Shown here one piece after another: positions 50,540 to 59,654 of a DNA stretch of 64,000 nucleotides. The stretch lies in assembly GCF_023078375.1 (NCBI RefSeq), contig NZ_CP095554.1, positions 2,282,501-2,346,500 of the forward strand, read 5' to 3'. Each line of letters begins with the position of its first letter. Positions within the stretch are counted from its first letter, which is position 1. The stretch comes from Roseomonas gilardii subsp. gilardii. Its GTDB lineage: Bacteria > Pseudomonadota > Alphaproteobacteria > Acetobacterales > Acetobacteraceae. Made by a program: the position numbers and the translations under genes. The notes beneath the pieces are model-generated. The model saw only the letters and a list, made by a program, of their open reading frames with translations. It ran no database searches and was not told the origin of the DNA.

Positions 50540-52033
50540 ATGACCGAACCCTGCGATCTCTCCGCCGTCGAGGCACGCGCGCTGATCGGCGCGAAGAAGC
50601 TCTCCGCCACCGAACTGCTGGAAAGCTGCATCGCCCGCATCGAGGCGGTGGATCACGCGGTGAACGCCATGGTGGCGCGCGACGACGACCGCGCGCGTGC
50701 GGCGGCGAAGGAGGCCGATGCGGCGGTGGCGCGCGGCGATGCGCTGCCGGCCCTGCACGGCCTGCCGATCGGCGTGAAGGACCTGGAGGATGTGGCCGGG
50801 CTGCGCACCACCTATGGCAGCACGCTGTTCCGCGACCATGTGCCGGAGAAGGACCAGTTGATCGTCGCCCATACCCGTAAGGCGGGGGCGATCGTGCTCG
50901 GCAAGACCAACACGCCGGAATGGGGCGCCGGCGCCAATACCCGCAACGCCGTCTATGGCGCGACGGGCAATCCCTTCGACACCTCGCGTTCGGCGGCGGG
51001 CTCCTCCGGCGGTTCGGGCGTGGCGCTGGCCTGCGGCATGGTGCCCATCGCCACCGGCTCCGACACCGGCGGCTCGCTCCGCAACCCGGCGGCCTATAAC
51101 GGCATCGTCGGCTTCCGTCCGACGCCCGGCCTGGTGCCGAACGAGAAGAAGCCGCTGGGCTGGGCCGCGCTGGGCGTGCTCGGCCCGATGGCGCGCACCG
51201 TGCCGGATCTCTGCCTGCTGCTCTCCACCATGGTCGGCGACGATGCCGGCGACCCGCTGGCCACCACCATCGAGGGCCGGCAGGTGCGCCGCCCGGAGGA
51301 TTTCGCCGTGCCGGGGGCGGTGGACCTCGCCTCGCTGCGCGTCGCGCTGACGCCGGATTTCGGCTTCGCCCCGACCGAGAAGCACATCCGCGCGGTCTTC
51401 GCCGAGAAGACCGGCCTGTTCCGCCATGTCTTCGCCCGGGCGGAGGACACCACGCCGGACTGCGCCGGGGCCGACGAATCCTTCGAGGTGCTGCGCGCGC
51501 TGTCCTTCCTCGCCGGCTTCCATGAGAAGGTGCGGGATACGCCGGACCAGGTCGGCCCCAATGTCCGCGCGAATGTGGAGGAAGGGCTGGGCTACAGCGC
51601 GCTCGACGTGTCGCGGGCGATGAAGCTGCAGACGGCGATGTACAGGAGCTGGCAGGGCTTCTTCGAGAAGCACGACGTCGTCCTGGCCCCGGCCGTGACG
51701 CTCAGCCCGCGCCCCTGGACCGAGCTCTACCCGGCCGAGATCGACGGCAAGCCGACCCGGACCTATTTCCACTGGCTGGCGCTCGCCTATGCGCCGACCC
51801 TGGTCGGGCATCCGGCCATCTCCCTGCCGGTGGGGCTGGACCACAACGGCATGCCCTTCGGCCTGCAGATCGTCGGGCCCCGTGGCGGCGATGCGAAGGT
51901 CCTGGCCGTCGCGGCGGCGCTGGAGCGGCTGCTGGCCGGGGACCCGCGCACGGCCCGGCCGGTGCCGGACCTGGCGAAGCTCAAGGCCGCCGCGCCACTG
52001 CGGGAGAGCCCGGGTTTCATGGGCTTCGGCTGA
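50540..52033 (+). CDS. Amidase (amidase signature family)
   Basis: The 497-residue enzyme hydrolyses an amide. The catalytic set is Lys in LPIGVKDLEDV, the GSSGGSGVAL motif and the nucleophile Ser in GSDTGGSLRNPA. It is a canonical family member, unlike the other amidase with its GSSAGT. GAGGA lies six bases before the ATG. It lies 211 bases downstream of the MFS gene on the same strand. Confidence 0.92.
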   Translation: MTEPCDLSAVEARALIGAKKLSATELLESCIARIEAVDHAVNAMVARDDDRARAAAKEADAAVARGDALPALHGLPIGVKDLEDVAGLRTTYGSTLFRDHVPEKDQLIVAHTRKAGAIVLGKTNTPEWGAGANTRNAVYGATGNPFDTSRSAAGSSGGSGVALACGMVPIATGSDTGGSLRNPAAYNGIVGFRPTPGLVPNEKKPLGWAALGVLGPMARTVPDLCLLLSTMVGDDAGDPLATTIEGRQVRRPEDFAVPGAVDLASLRVALTPDFGFAPTEKHIRAVFAEKTGLFRHVFARAEDTTPDCAGADESFEVLRALSFLAGFHEKVRDTPDQVGPNVRANVEEGLGYSALDVSRAMKLQTAMYRSWQGFFEKHDVVLAPAVTLSPRPWTELYPAEIDGKPTRTYFHWLALAYAPTLVGHPAISLPVGLDHNGMPFGLQIVGPRGGDAKVLAVAAALERLLAGDPRTARPVPDLAKLKAAAPLRESPGFMGFG

Positions 52034-52047
52034 GGCCTGGCACGGGA

Positions 52048-52070
52048 GCCGGAGGGGCACCCCCTCCGGC
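52048..52070 (+). terminator. Hairpin after the second amidase
   Basis: Perfect 10-bp arms GCCGGAGGGG and CCCCTCCGGC with a three-base loop, 14 bases after the stop. Confidence 0.6.
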
Positions 52071-52143
52071 GGCGGTCCTGGCCGCGATTGTGCCTTCATC
52101 AGAATCAGGGAATGACGCCGCACGAAAATATCATTAAAAGTAC

Positions 52144-52157
52144 AAATATCGATATTT
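52144..52157. promoter_or_regulatory. Perfect A/T-rich palindrome
   Basis: AAATATCGATATTT is a 14-bp perfect palindrome in a local A/T-rich stretch (about 52120-52165) of an otherwise G/C-rich gap. It could bind a dimeric regulator; no target gene is adjacent. Confidence 0.35.
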
Positions 52158-52811
52158 TGGATGATCCTCCATGTTCAGGCTCGCTCGCCACGCCCCTGGG
52201 CGCTATCCCTGGCAGGGGACCGAGACGGCGGAGGAGGTCTGGGGGAGCGGCTGGGCAGACACGATCTGGGGGGCCACCGCACCACCGGATGGGGCCGCCC
52301 GGACGCCAGCCGCGCCGGGGCCGGTGATGGCATGGCCCGGGCGAGCGCGGATGCGGAACCCTGTGCCGCTGGCGGGACGGCTTCCGGCAGGCGGCGCGGA
52401 TGCGAAACCGGCATGGATGCGCTGAACCCGCCATCCGGGGTGCCAATCCGTCACCATTTGCAATCCGCAGGACATGCGAAGCCCATGGTCCTTCCCTCGC
52501 TGGCGCATCATCTTTCCAGGGGAGGATGAGGTGCAGCGGCATGTCCCGGATCGGACCGGCGGGTTTCGCAGGCAAGGATGCTTCCCGGTCACGCCAGGGC
52601 TCCGATATGGCCTTCCAGACCGGGACGCGTGGTGTAGGGTCTCTCCATCGGCACGATTCCCGGCCCACGCGATATCCGGCCGGGACATGTGCTGAGCGTT
52701 GCCCATGCGCCGCCTCATATCATCGGTCCCTGCCTGGAGGAGGATGGGGGCGGAACCCGATCGCGGCTCTTGGCGCGAGGCGGCCCGAGGGGGCCGGGCC
52801 GCTCTCGCCCA

Positions 52812-52841
52812 TTGATCCGCATTACAGAATGTCCATATAGT
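52812..52841 (+). promoter_or_regulatory. Sigma-70-like promoter for the YccA/BI-1 gene
   Basis: TTGATC (52812-52817) and TATAGT (52836-52841) are separated by 18 bases, about 60 bases before the ATG at 52901. This is one of the better promoter matches in the window. Confidence 0.5.
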
Positions 52842-52900
52842 TCCGTGACCGCGGGGATGGCCCAAACCTCATTCCCGCCAGGAGGAGTCCTAAACACACC

Positions 52901-53701
52901 ATGGCACTGCGTCCCGACAACCGCTTCACGACCGGCGGCTCGGCGTGGACCCAGCCTCTGGGGCGGGCGAGCACGGATGCCGCCGTCCTGGATGCCGGGC
53001 TCCGCGCCTACATGCTGCGGGTCTATAACTGGATGGCCTCGGGCCTCGCGCTGACCGGCATCGTCGCCTATGTCATCGCGAACACCGCGCTGTCCCAGGC
53101 CTTCTACACCGTGGGCCGCACCCAGTCCGGCTACCTCGTCACGCAGCCCACGCTGCTGGGCTGGGCCGCGATCCTGGCGCCGCTGGCCTTCGTGCTGGTG
53201 CTGTCCTTCGGCGTGAACCGCATGCAGAAGACGACGGTGCAGGCGCTGTTCTGGGCCTTCGCCGCGGCGATGGGCGCCAGCATGGCGAACCTCTTCGTCA
53301 TCTACGCGGGCACCTCGATCGCCACGACCTTCTTCGTGACGGCCGGCATGTTCGCGGCGGTCAGCCTCTATGGCTACACCACCAACCGCGACCTGACCCG
53401 CATGGGCAGCTTCCTGCTGATGGGCCTGATCGGCATCATCATCGCCGGGCTGGTCAACATGTTCGTCGGCTCCACGGCGCTGCAGTTCGCCATCAGCGTG
53501 CTGGGCGTGCTGATCTTCGTAGGCCTGACCGCCTATGACACGCAGCGCATCAAGGCGGACTACATCGAGTACGCCTATGCCGAGGGCAGCGACGAGGCCG
53601 CCAAGCGTTCGGTCTTCGACGCGCTGGGCCTCTACCTGAACTTCGTGAACCTGTTCCAGTTCATGCTGCAGTTCATGGGCGTGCGGAACCAGTCCAACTG
53701 A
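52901..53701 (+). CDS. Bax inhibitor-1/YccA family membrane protein
   Basis: The 266-residue inner-membrane protein has about seven hydrophobic segments and matches the BI-1/YccA family (LRVYNWMASGLALTGIVAY; VGLTAYDTQRIKADY; FVNLFQFMLQFMG). The YDTQ motif carries the conserved Asp involved in pH-dependent ion leak in family members. In E. coli YccA modulates FtsH; the role here is unknown. GGAGGAG lies 13-20 bases before the ATG. Confidence 0.92.
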   Translation: MALRPDNRFTTGGSAWTQPLGRASTDAAVLDAGLRAYMLRVYNWMASGLALTGIVAYVIANTALSQAFYTVGRTQSGYLVTQPTLLGWAAILAPLAFVLVLSFGVNRMQKTTVQALFWAFAAAMGASMANLFVIYAGTSIATTFFVTAGMFAAVSLYGYTTNRDLTRMGSFLLMGLIGIIIAGLVNMFVGSTALQFAISVLGVLIFVGLTAYDTQRIKADYIEYAYAEGSDEAAKRSVFDALGLYLNFVNLFQFMLQFMGVRNQSN

Positions 53702-53741
53702 TCCGTCCCGGCCCCCGCCCAGGCGGGGTGCCGGAGCGCTG

Positions 53742-53774
53742 AAAGGCTCCGGGGCGCGAGTCCCGGGGCCTTTT
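53742..53774 (+). terminator. Intrinsic terminator after the YccA/BI-1 gene
   Basis: Arms GGCTCCGGG and CCCGGGGCC pair with one G-U wobble and are followed by TTTT. A-rich bases before the stem would allow use in both directions. Confidence 0.75.
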
Positions 53775-53807
53775 CCATATCCGCCGCCCTGCCGGCGGGC
53801 AGGCACG

Positions 53808-53836
53808 AAAAAGGCCGGGGAAGATGCCCCCCGGCC
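53808..53836 (-). terminator. Intrinsic terminator after carD
   Basis: On the minus strand, arms GGCCGGGG and CCCCGGCC are followed by a run of five T. It lies 43 bases beyond the carD stop and faces the YccA terminator. Confidence 0.75.
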
Positions 53837-53878
53837 CGCATGCCACCTCCTCCCCCATGCCGGGGGAGAGCAGGGGGG

Positions 53879-54529
53879 TCACTCCCCCTTGTCGGCGCTC
53901 TTGTCGGCCTTGTTCAGGTACTCCATCAGCTTCGCCGTCGCCTTGATCTTGTCCGTGCCGTCGCGGGCCGCGACCTCCATGGCCAGGCGGTCCAGCGCCA
54001 GCTCGTAGATCTGCCGCTCGGAGAAGGACTGGTCCGGCTGGCCGGCATTGCGGTGCAGGTCGCGCACCACCTCGGCGATGGCGATGGGGTCGCCGCTGTT
54101 GATCTTCTGCTCGTATTCCTGGGCACGGCGCGACCACATGGTGCGCTTGATGCGCGCCTTGCCGCGCAGCGTCGCCATGGCCTCGTCCATCACCTTGGGC
54201 GAGGCGAGCTTGCGCAGGCCGGAGGAGGGCGCCTTGGCCATCGGCACCTTCAGCGTCATCCGGTTCTCCTCGAAGGTGATGACGATCACCTTCAGGGTCG
54301 TGCCGGCGACCGGGATCTCCTCGATCCCCTGCACTTGGCCCACGCCATGGGTCGGATAGACGACATGGTCGCCCGCCTTGAAGTCCTTGCCCTGATTGCC
54401 GAGCGGCTTGGGCGGCGGGGCGGGACGGATCGGGCCGCTGGGGACGGAACTGGCCTGGCTTTCCTCGGCACGGGGCTCGGGGGCGGCAGGGGCGGCCACG
54501 GTCTCTTCCGGCTTCGGATCAGCGCTCAT
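53879..54529 (-). CDS. carD: CarD family transcriptional regulator
   Basis: CarD binds RNA polymerase beta and stabilises open complexes. The 216-residue product has a disordered Pro/Glu-rich N-terminal 50 residues, then the CarD/TRCF interaction domain (FKAGDHVVYPTHGVGQVQGI) and a helical C-domain (YEQKINSGDPIAIAEVVRD). The ATG at 54529 is preferred over a longer frame from 54835. Placement beside fdxA is common in alphaproteobacteria. Confidence 0.93.
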   Translation of the reverse strand: MSADPKPEETVAAPAAPEPRAEESQASSVPSGPIRPAPPPKPLGNQGKDFKAGDHVVYPTHGVGQVQGIEEIPVAGTTLKVIVITFEENRMTLKVPMAKAPSSGLRKLASPKVMDEAMATLRGKARIKRTMWSRRAQEYEQKINSGDPIAIAEVVRDLHRNAGQPDQSFSERQIYELALDRLAMEVAARDGTDKIKATAKLMEYLNKADKSADKGE

Positions 54530-54905
54530 GCCCGGCCACTCCCTTGCTGGTTCCATCCGGACAGGGTGCCCGGAGCGGCCCCCGCGATGAACAGGGGGGT
54601 GACGGGGGGGATGGGGGCTGGCGCTTGCGCGGGAGCCTTCATTCTCTACCTCCAGTGCGGATGAACGCGGCCCCCCGGCGAGGGCTGCCTTCTCCGGATC
54701 GGGCCATGTCCTTCCCCCGGTCCCACCCTGTCCGAATGGAACCGACCGGGCGGCGGAACGGGCCCGCCACGGGAGATTGGGGATGCCTTGGCCGAAAACG
54801 AGCGGCCCCATAGCAGAAAATACGCCCCCCGTCACATGCGGGGTGCGTGGCCGGTGGAGGGTCCGGGAGGAGGGGGCGGGTGGGAAGCCCGCCGCCGAAG
54901 GCAGA

Positions 54906-55238
54906 TCAGGGCTTGCCGGGGTTGGGGCTCAGCAGGCCGGCCTTGTCCGGCTTGCCGTTCCATTCCTCCGCATCGGCCGGCGCCTCGCCCTTGCGGGTGA
55001 TGTTGGGCCATTGCTGGGCATAGGTCCGGTTGATCTCGGCCCAGGCGGTCGCGCGGTCGTCGCTGTCCGGCAGGATCGCCTCGGCAGGGCACTCCGGTTC
55101 GCAGACGCCGCAGTCGATGCACTCATCCGGATGGATGACCAGGAAATTCTCGCCGACGTAGAAGCAGTCCACGGGACACACCTCGACGCAGTCCATGTAC
55201 TTGCAGCGGATGCAGTTCTCGGTGACGACGTAGGTCAC
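54906..55238 (-). CDS. fdxA: 7Fe-8S ferredoxin FdxA
   Basis: The 110-residue electron carrier has the N-terminal cluster motif [19 protein letters not shown] and the second [15 protein letters not shown], the pattern of [3Fe-4S][4Fe-4S] FdxA proteins. The C-terminal extension ([12 protein letters not shown]) is the typical FdxA tail. Its reductase partner is not in the window. Confidence 0.95.
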   Translation of the reverse strand: MTYVVTENCIRCKYMDCVEVCPVDCFYVGENFLVIHPDECIDCGVCEPECPAEAILPDSDDRATAWAEINRTYAQQWPNITRKGEAPADAEEWNGKPDKAGLLSPNPGKP

Positions 55239-55373
55239 TGCGGCAGTCTCCTGTCCGGTATCTCTTCCGGCGCGCTGGCGAAAGTTCCGGCGTCACATGG
55301 CGCGAACGGGCCGTTCCGGCAAGCCGTCCATGCCGCCGGGCTGCCCTGAGGGGGCATCGCTCCTCCTCGGCCG

Positions 55374-55847
55374 TCAGGCCGTGAGGGGCAGGGCCATGGC
55401 CCCCAGCGCAGCGCGGACCTCCGCCGGGGTGAGGCGCAGTTGCAGGCCGCGCTGGCCACCATTCACGAAGACATAGGGCTCGGCCAGGGCGGCCACCTCG
55501 ATCGCCGTGGGCAGGCGCCGCCGCTGGCCAAAGGGGCTGATGCCGCCGACATGGTAGCCGGTGAGCCGTTCCGCCTCCGCGGGCCGCATCATCTCCGCCG
55601 ATTTCCCGCCGAAACCGGCGGCGAGGCGCTTCATGCTTACCTCCCGGTCCGAGGGGAGCAGCACGCAGACGGGTTTGCCATCCACAAGGGCCAACAAGGT
55701 CTTCAGCACACGCGATGGCGGCTCGCCGATGGCCTCCGCCGCCTGGAGGCCGATGCGCTCCGCCCCCGGGGCGTAGTCGTAGTGCCGGCGCTCGTAGGCG
55801 ATGTCGGCCTTGTCGAGGAAGCGGGTGGCGGGGGTGGCGTTCGACAT
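55374..55847 (-). CDS. ybaK: Cys-tRNA(Pro) deacylase, YbaK/EbsC family
   Basis: YbaK hydrolyses mischarged Cys-tRNA(Pro). The 157-residue product has the editing-domain Lys region EVSMKRLAAGFGGKSAEM and the segment GYHVGGISPFGQRRRLPT, typical of the YbaK subfamily. The ATG at 55847 (MSNATPATRFLD) begins at the natural domain edge; a longer frame to 56051 overlaps the S4 gene and is rejected. Confidence 0.9.
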   Translation of the reverse strand: MSNATPATRFLDKADIAYERRHYDYAPGAERIGLQAAEAIGEPPSRVLKTLLALVDGKPVCVLLPSDREVSMKRLAAGFGGKSAEMMRPAEAERLTGYHVGGISPFGQRRRLPTAIEVAALAEPYVFVNGGQRGLQLRLTPAEVRAALGAMALPLTA

Positions 55848-55989
55848 GAGACCGATCCGGCGGAAACACTGCCGGCGGCCATGGGCCACGCGGCCTGCGG
55901 GAGGGCAGTCTAGGCTGCGGGGCAGGGACAGGGGATGGCGCGGGAGGAAACTCTGCCACCCGGCCGGAGCGAGGGTGCGCGGCGGAGCC

Positions 55990-56295
55990 TCAGTCCACGA
56001 GTTCCTCGTAGAGCGTCCGGGCTTCGGCCGCGGGGCCACGGCGCAGGGCAAGGGTCAGGACGCGCCAGACCTGGATACGGCCATGTTCCGGCCCGCCGAG
56101 CGCCAGGGTCAGCACATCCCCGGGCCGCAGCCGGGCATGGGCCTTCTCCACCGGCTGGCGGTTCAGGCGGATGGCGCCGGCCTCGACCAGCCGGGAACAG
56201 GCGGCGCGGGTCTTGGCCACCCGCGCGCACCAGAGCCAAGTATCCAGCCGCTGCCAGTCCCGGCCCTCCTCTGGCCCTCCGCCCGCGCCGTTCAA
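55990..56295 (-). CDS. S4-domain RNA-binding protein (Hsp15-like)
   Basis: The 101-residue protein has one S4 domain (QRLDTWLWCARVAKTRAAC; LNRQPVEKAHARLRPGDVL) with the arrangement of Hsp15/HslR, which recycles stalled 50S subunits. It follows the helicase stop by four bases, so the two are probably co-transcribed. This helicase-S4-FdxA-CarD order is conserved in alphaproteobacteria. Confidence 0.88.
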   Translation of the reverse strand: MNGAGGGPEEGRDWQRLDTWLWCARVAKTRAACSRLVEAGAIRLNRQPVEKAHARLRPGDVLTLALGGPEHGRIQVWRVLTLALRRGPAAEARTLYEELVD

Positions 56296-56299
56296 GCCG

Positions 56300-59200
56300 T
56301 CACTTGCTGAGCTTCAGCTTGGCCAGGGCCGCGAAGGGGCTGTCCGGATCGGGGCCGGAGTCGCGCTTGCCGCCGATCTGGAAGACCCTCGGCTCGCGCT
56401 CACCACCCCTCCGGTCGCGGTCGGAGAAGGGACGGTCGCCCCTCGGGCGGTCGCCGCGCGGCCTGTCACCACCGGACCTGTCGTTCCGGGGCCGCTCGCC
56501 ACGTTCCTTGTCGCCCTGTCCGCCCTTGCCCGGCCCGCCCTTGCCATGGCGCTCGTCGCGATGGCCGTGGCGGCCCTGCCGGTGGCCGTCGCGCGGCTTC
56601 TCGTCGCGCGGGCGCGGGGCTTCCCCGGGGCTCCAGGGGTGGGCTGCCCGTCCTGGCTCTCGGCCGCGAGCGGGTTTTCCCCCTCGGGCGTGGTGTCCGG
56701 TGCGGGACGGTTCGCCCCCTGGTTGCCCCCTTGGGCGCCCCGCTCGCCCCCTTGGCGGCCCCGTCCGCCCTGGCCGCCGGGCTGGCCCCGTCCGCGATGG
56801 TCGTGGCGTCCGTGGCGGTGATGGTCCTCGCGCCGCGCCGCCACCATCAACGGCGCCGGCGGGCCGAACATCTCCTCCGGCAGCGGCTCGGCATTCAGCA
56901 GGCGGAAGCCCAGGGCCGTCAGCGCCGGGGCCAGGGCCTCGGCCTTCACGCCCAGGCGGCTGGCGATGTCCCCGGGCAACAGGGCCGGGGCGCGCCGGGT
57001 CAGGTGACCCAGCTCGCCCGCCACGCGTTCCGCGACGTCGAGGCGGATCATCACCTCGCCCGCCAGCACCCAACCCATCTGCGCGGCGAAGCCGGCGGGC
57101 CAGTTGGAGGGCGGGGTGATCGAGACCAGCCCGCCCACCGGCAGCGGCGGCACCGCGCTCTCGGCGGCCAGCGCCCAGAGCTGCGCGCGCAGCGACATGG
57201 GCTTGGGCTTCAGCATCTCCGGCAGATAGAGGGCGAAGCGCCCCGCCCGCACGCCGATGCCCTTCAGCTTGGCGCGGAGCTCCGGGGTGATCTCCCGCTC
57301 CGTGCCGCCGGGCACCAGGCCCAGATACTCCCGAAGCCGGAAAAGGTGGCCGCGCAGGCTGGAATCCTCGGCCGCCTTGGTCTCGGCGGCCTCCAGCGGC
57401 GCCATGGCCTTCTTGATCGTGTTCTCCAGCCAGGTCGCCAGCCGGGCGCGCACGCGCTCGCGCTGGGCGCTGTCCAGGAACTCCGAATTCAGCGGCTCGA
57501 CCAGTGGCTTGTCCGGGCTCGGCCCGGCCTTGAGCCGCGCGACCTCGGCCGCCTCATGCCCCGGCGAGCCGGGGGCGGGGAGCCGGGCAGGGTCCAGGTG
57601 ACGCGCTGCAGCGGGGTGAGGCCGAAGGCGTCGTCGTTGCTGGCCTCCAGCAGGGAGACGCGGCGCGGCATCTCCTCCTTCAGCGCCCGGCGGGCGGCGC
57701 GGAGCAGGGCCTTGCGCTCCTCCTCGCCCGCGCCGGCCTCGGTCGCGGCCTCGAAGTTGAAGCCGGAGATCTTGCCGACCGGATGGCCCTCGACCACCAC
57801 CTCGCCCCGGCGGGTGACGGCGGACAGCAACTCCTCCTCGCCATCATCCAGCTTGCGCATCAGATGCGCCGCCCGGCGGTCCACGAAACGGGCGGTCAGG
57901 CGTTCGTGCAGCGCGTCGGAGACCCGGTCCTCGGCCTCCCGCGCCTCGCCCTGGAAGCGGCTGGCGTCGCGGAACCAGTCGTTGCGGGCGGCGACGAAGC
58001 TCCAGACCCGGATCGAGGCGAGACGGGCCATCAGCGTGTCGAGGTCGCCCTCGATGTTGTTGCAGGTGGCGATGCCGGAGGCGATCCAGTCCTCCGGCAG
58101 ATGCCCGTCCTGGGCCAGGTGCTTGAAGGCCCGGGCGCAGAAGTTCTGGTGCGTCTCGTCGGCCAGCTTGCGGAAATCCGGGATCTGGCAGGCTTCCCAG
58201 AGCAGGCTGACGCGCGAGCGGCTGTTGGCGAGGCGGCGGACCTCCTCGTCCCGCACCAGGGCGGCGAGGGTGATGTGGTCGTCCGCGTCGTTGCCCTTGG
58301 CCAGCCCGGCGAAGGGCGGCGGCGCGGCCAGGCTTTCCAGCAGCGCCTCGGGCGAGGCGAAGTCGAGCGCGGAGTTCCGCCAGGCCAGCGTCTGCAGAGG
58401 CTCGAACTGGTGGCTCTCGATCTTCTCGACGATCTCGTCCGACAAGGGCGGGCAGTCGGCGGTGACGCCGAAGGTGCCGTCGCGCATGCCGCGCCCGGCG
58501 CGGCCGGCGATCTGGGCGGCCTCCTGGGCGCTCAGCTCGCGCGAGCGGTGGCCGTCGAACTTGGTGAGCGAGGCGAAGGCGACATGGTCCACATCCATGT
58601 TCAGCCCCATGCCGATGGCATCGGTGGCCACCAGGAAATCCACCTCCCGCTCCTGGTACAGCGCCACCTGGGCATTGCGGGTGCGGGGGGAGAGGCGGCC
58701 CATGACCACGGCGCAGCCGCCCCGGCGGCGGCGGATGGCCTCGGCGATGGCATAGACCTCGCCGGCGGAGAAGGCGACGACGGCGGAGCGCGGCGGCAGG
58801 CGGGTGAGCTTGGCCGGGCCGGCATAGGTGAGCTGGGACAGGCGGGGGCGGGTCTCGATCTCCGCCCGGGGCACGAGGCGCTGGAGCAGCGGCCGGATGG
58901 TCTCGGCGCCGAGGAACATGGTCTCCACCATGCCGCGGGCATGCAGCAGCCGGTCGGTGAAGACATGGCCCCGGTCCGGATCGGCGCAGAGCTGGATCTC
59001 GTCCACCGCCAGGAACTCGACCTTCCGGTCGAGCGGCATGGCCTCCACCGTGCAGGCGAACCACTTCGCCTCGGGCGGGATGATCTTCTCCTCGCCGGTG
59101 ATCAGGGCGACGTGCTGCTCGCCCTTGGCGGCCACCATCCGGTCGTAGTTCTCGCGCGCCAGGAGGCGCAGCGGGAAGCCGATGATGCCGGAGCTGTGCG

Positions 59201-59300
59201 CGAGCATCCGCGTGATGGCGAGATGCGTCTTGCCGGTGTTGGTCGGCCCCAGGACAGCCTTGACCCGGGGCTCGAACATCTGCGTGTCGTGGTGACTCAT
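56300..59300 (-). CDS. SUV3-like ATP-dependent helicase (two apparent frameshifts)
   Basis: The protein resembles the mitochondrial RNA degradosome helicase SUV3. From ATG 59300 it has Walker A LGPTNTGKTHLA, DEAD-like AVDEIQLCAD, helicase C motifs ATDAIGMGLN and QIAGRAGRG, and a long C-domain. The frame shifts near 57573 in a C-run, where one C restores SPPPGSPGHEAAE. It shifts again near 56624 in a G-run, where one G restores APGEAPRPRDEK. A charged Lys/Arg/Gly-rich tail then ends in SPFAALAKLKLSK, four bases from the S4 gene. The intact protein would be about 1,000 residues. Because both breaks lie in short G/C runs, error is favoured over decay. Confidence 0.85.
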
Positions 59301-59654
59301 TCCGGGCGGAGTGTGTGGCAATGGCGGGGCCGCTTGGCAACCGTCACCGGCGCAGAGAATGCGACCTGTGCCCCGCCATGAGGCGATTCCGCGCCCCGGA
59401 GCCACCTTCGGGCGGTATCGGGATGCTCAGCCCACCCTCCCCCGGCGCTCCGGAGGGGCGGCTGGCCCGGATGCTGCTAGGGCAACGCCGGTTCCCCACC
59501 CGGCGCCCCTGCCGGCCGCCATGCGCGGATGCCGCCTTTGGGTCTGCTTTCGTCGCGGGAACGGGCTGGCGGAGGCCGGGCTCCGGGCGGATAACCGATG
59601 CGTGACTGGCGCCTGCCCTGGGGAGGGGCCGCCTGAGGAAAGGGAAGTTTGACC
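59301..59654. other. Divergent intergenic region, helicase / ABC importer
   Basis: This 354-base gap should contain promoters in both directions. No palindrome, hairpin or small gene stands out. Confidence 0.4.

Larger units (their letters stand above)
52034..52900. other. Long intergenic region without a convincing gene
   Basis: This 867-base gap is the longest in the window. It contains a strong hairpin at its start, an A/T-rich stretch with a perfect palindrome (52144-52157) and a plausible promoter near its right end. Open frames on both strands (for example 52105-52668 minus) have no recognisable product and are Pro/Arg/Gly-rich as expected for chance frames. A decayed gene or a small RNA cannot be excluded. 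Confidence 0.5.

Noticed and set aside
52105-52668. 187-residue minus-strand protein in the long gap
   Set aside because: Composition is Pro/Arg/Gly-rich, there is no domain or good ribosome site, and overlapping frames on the other strand are equally open.
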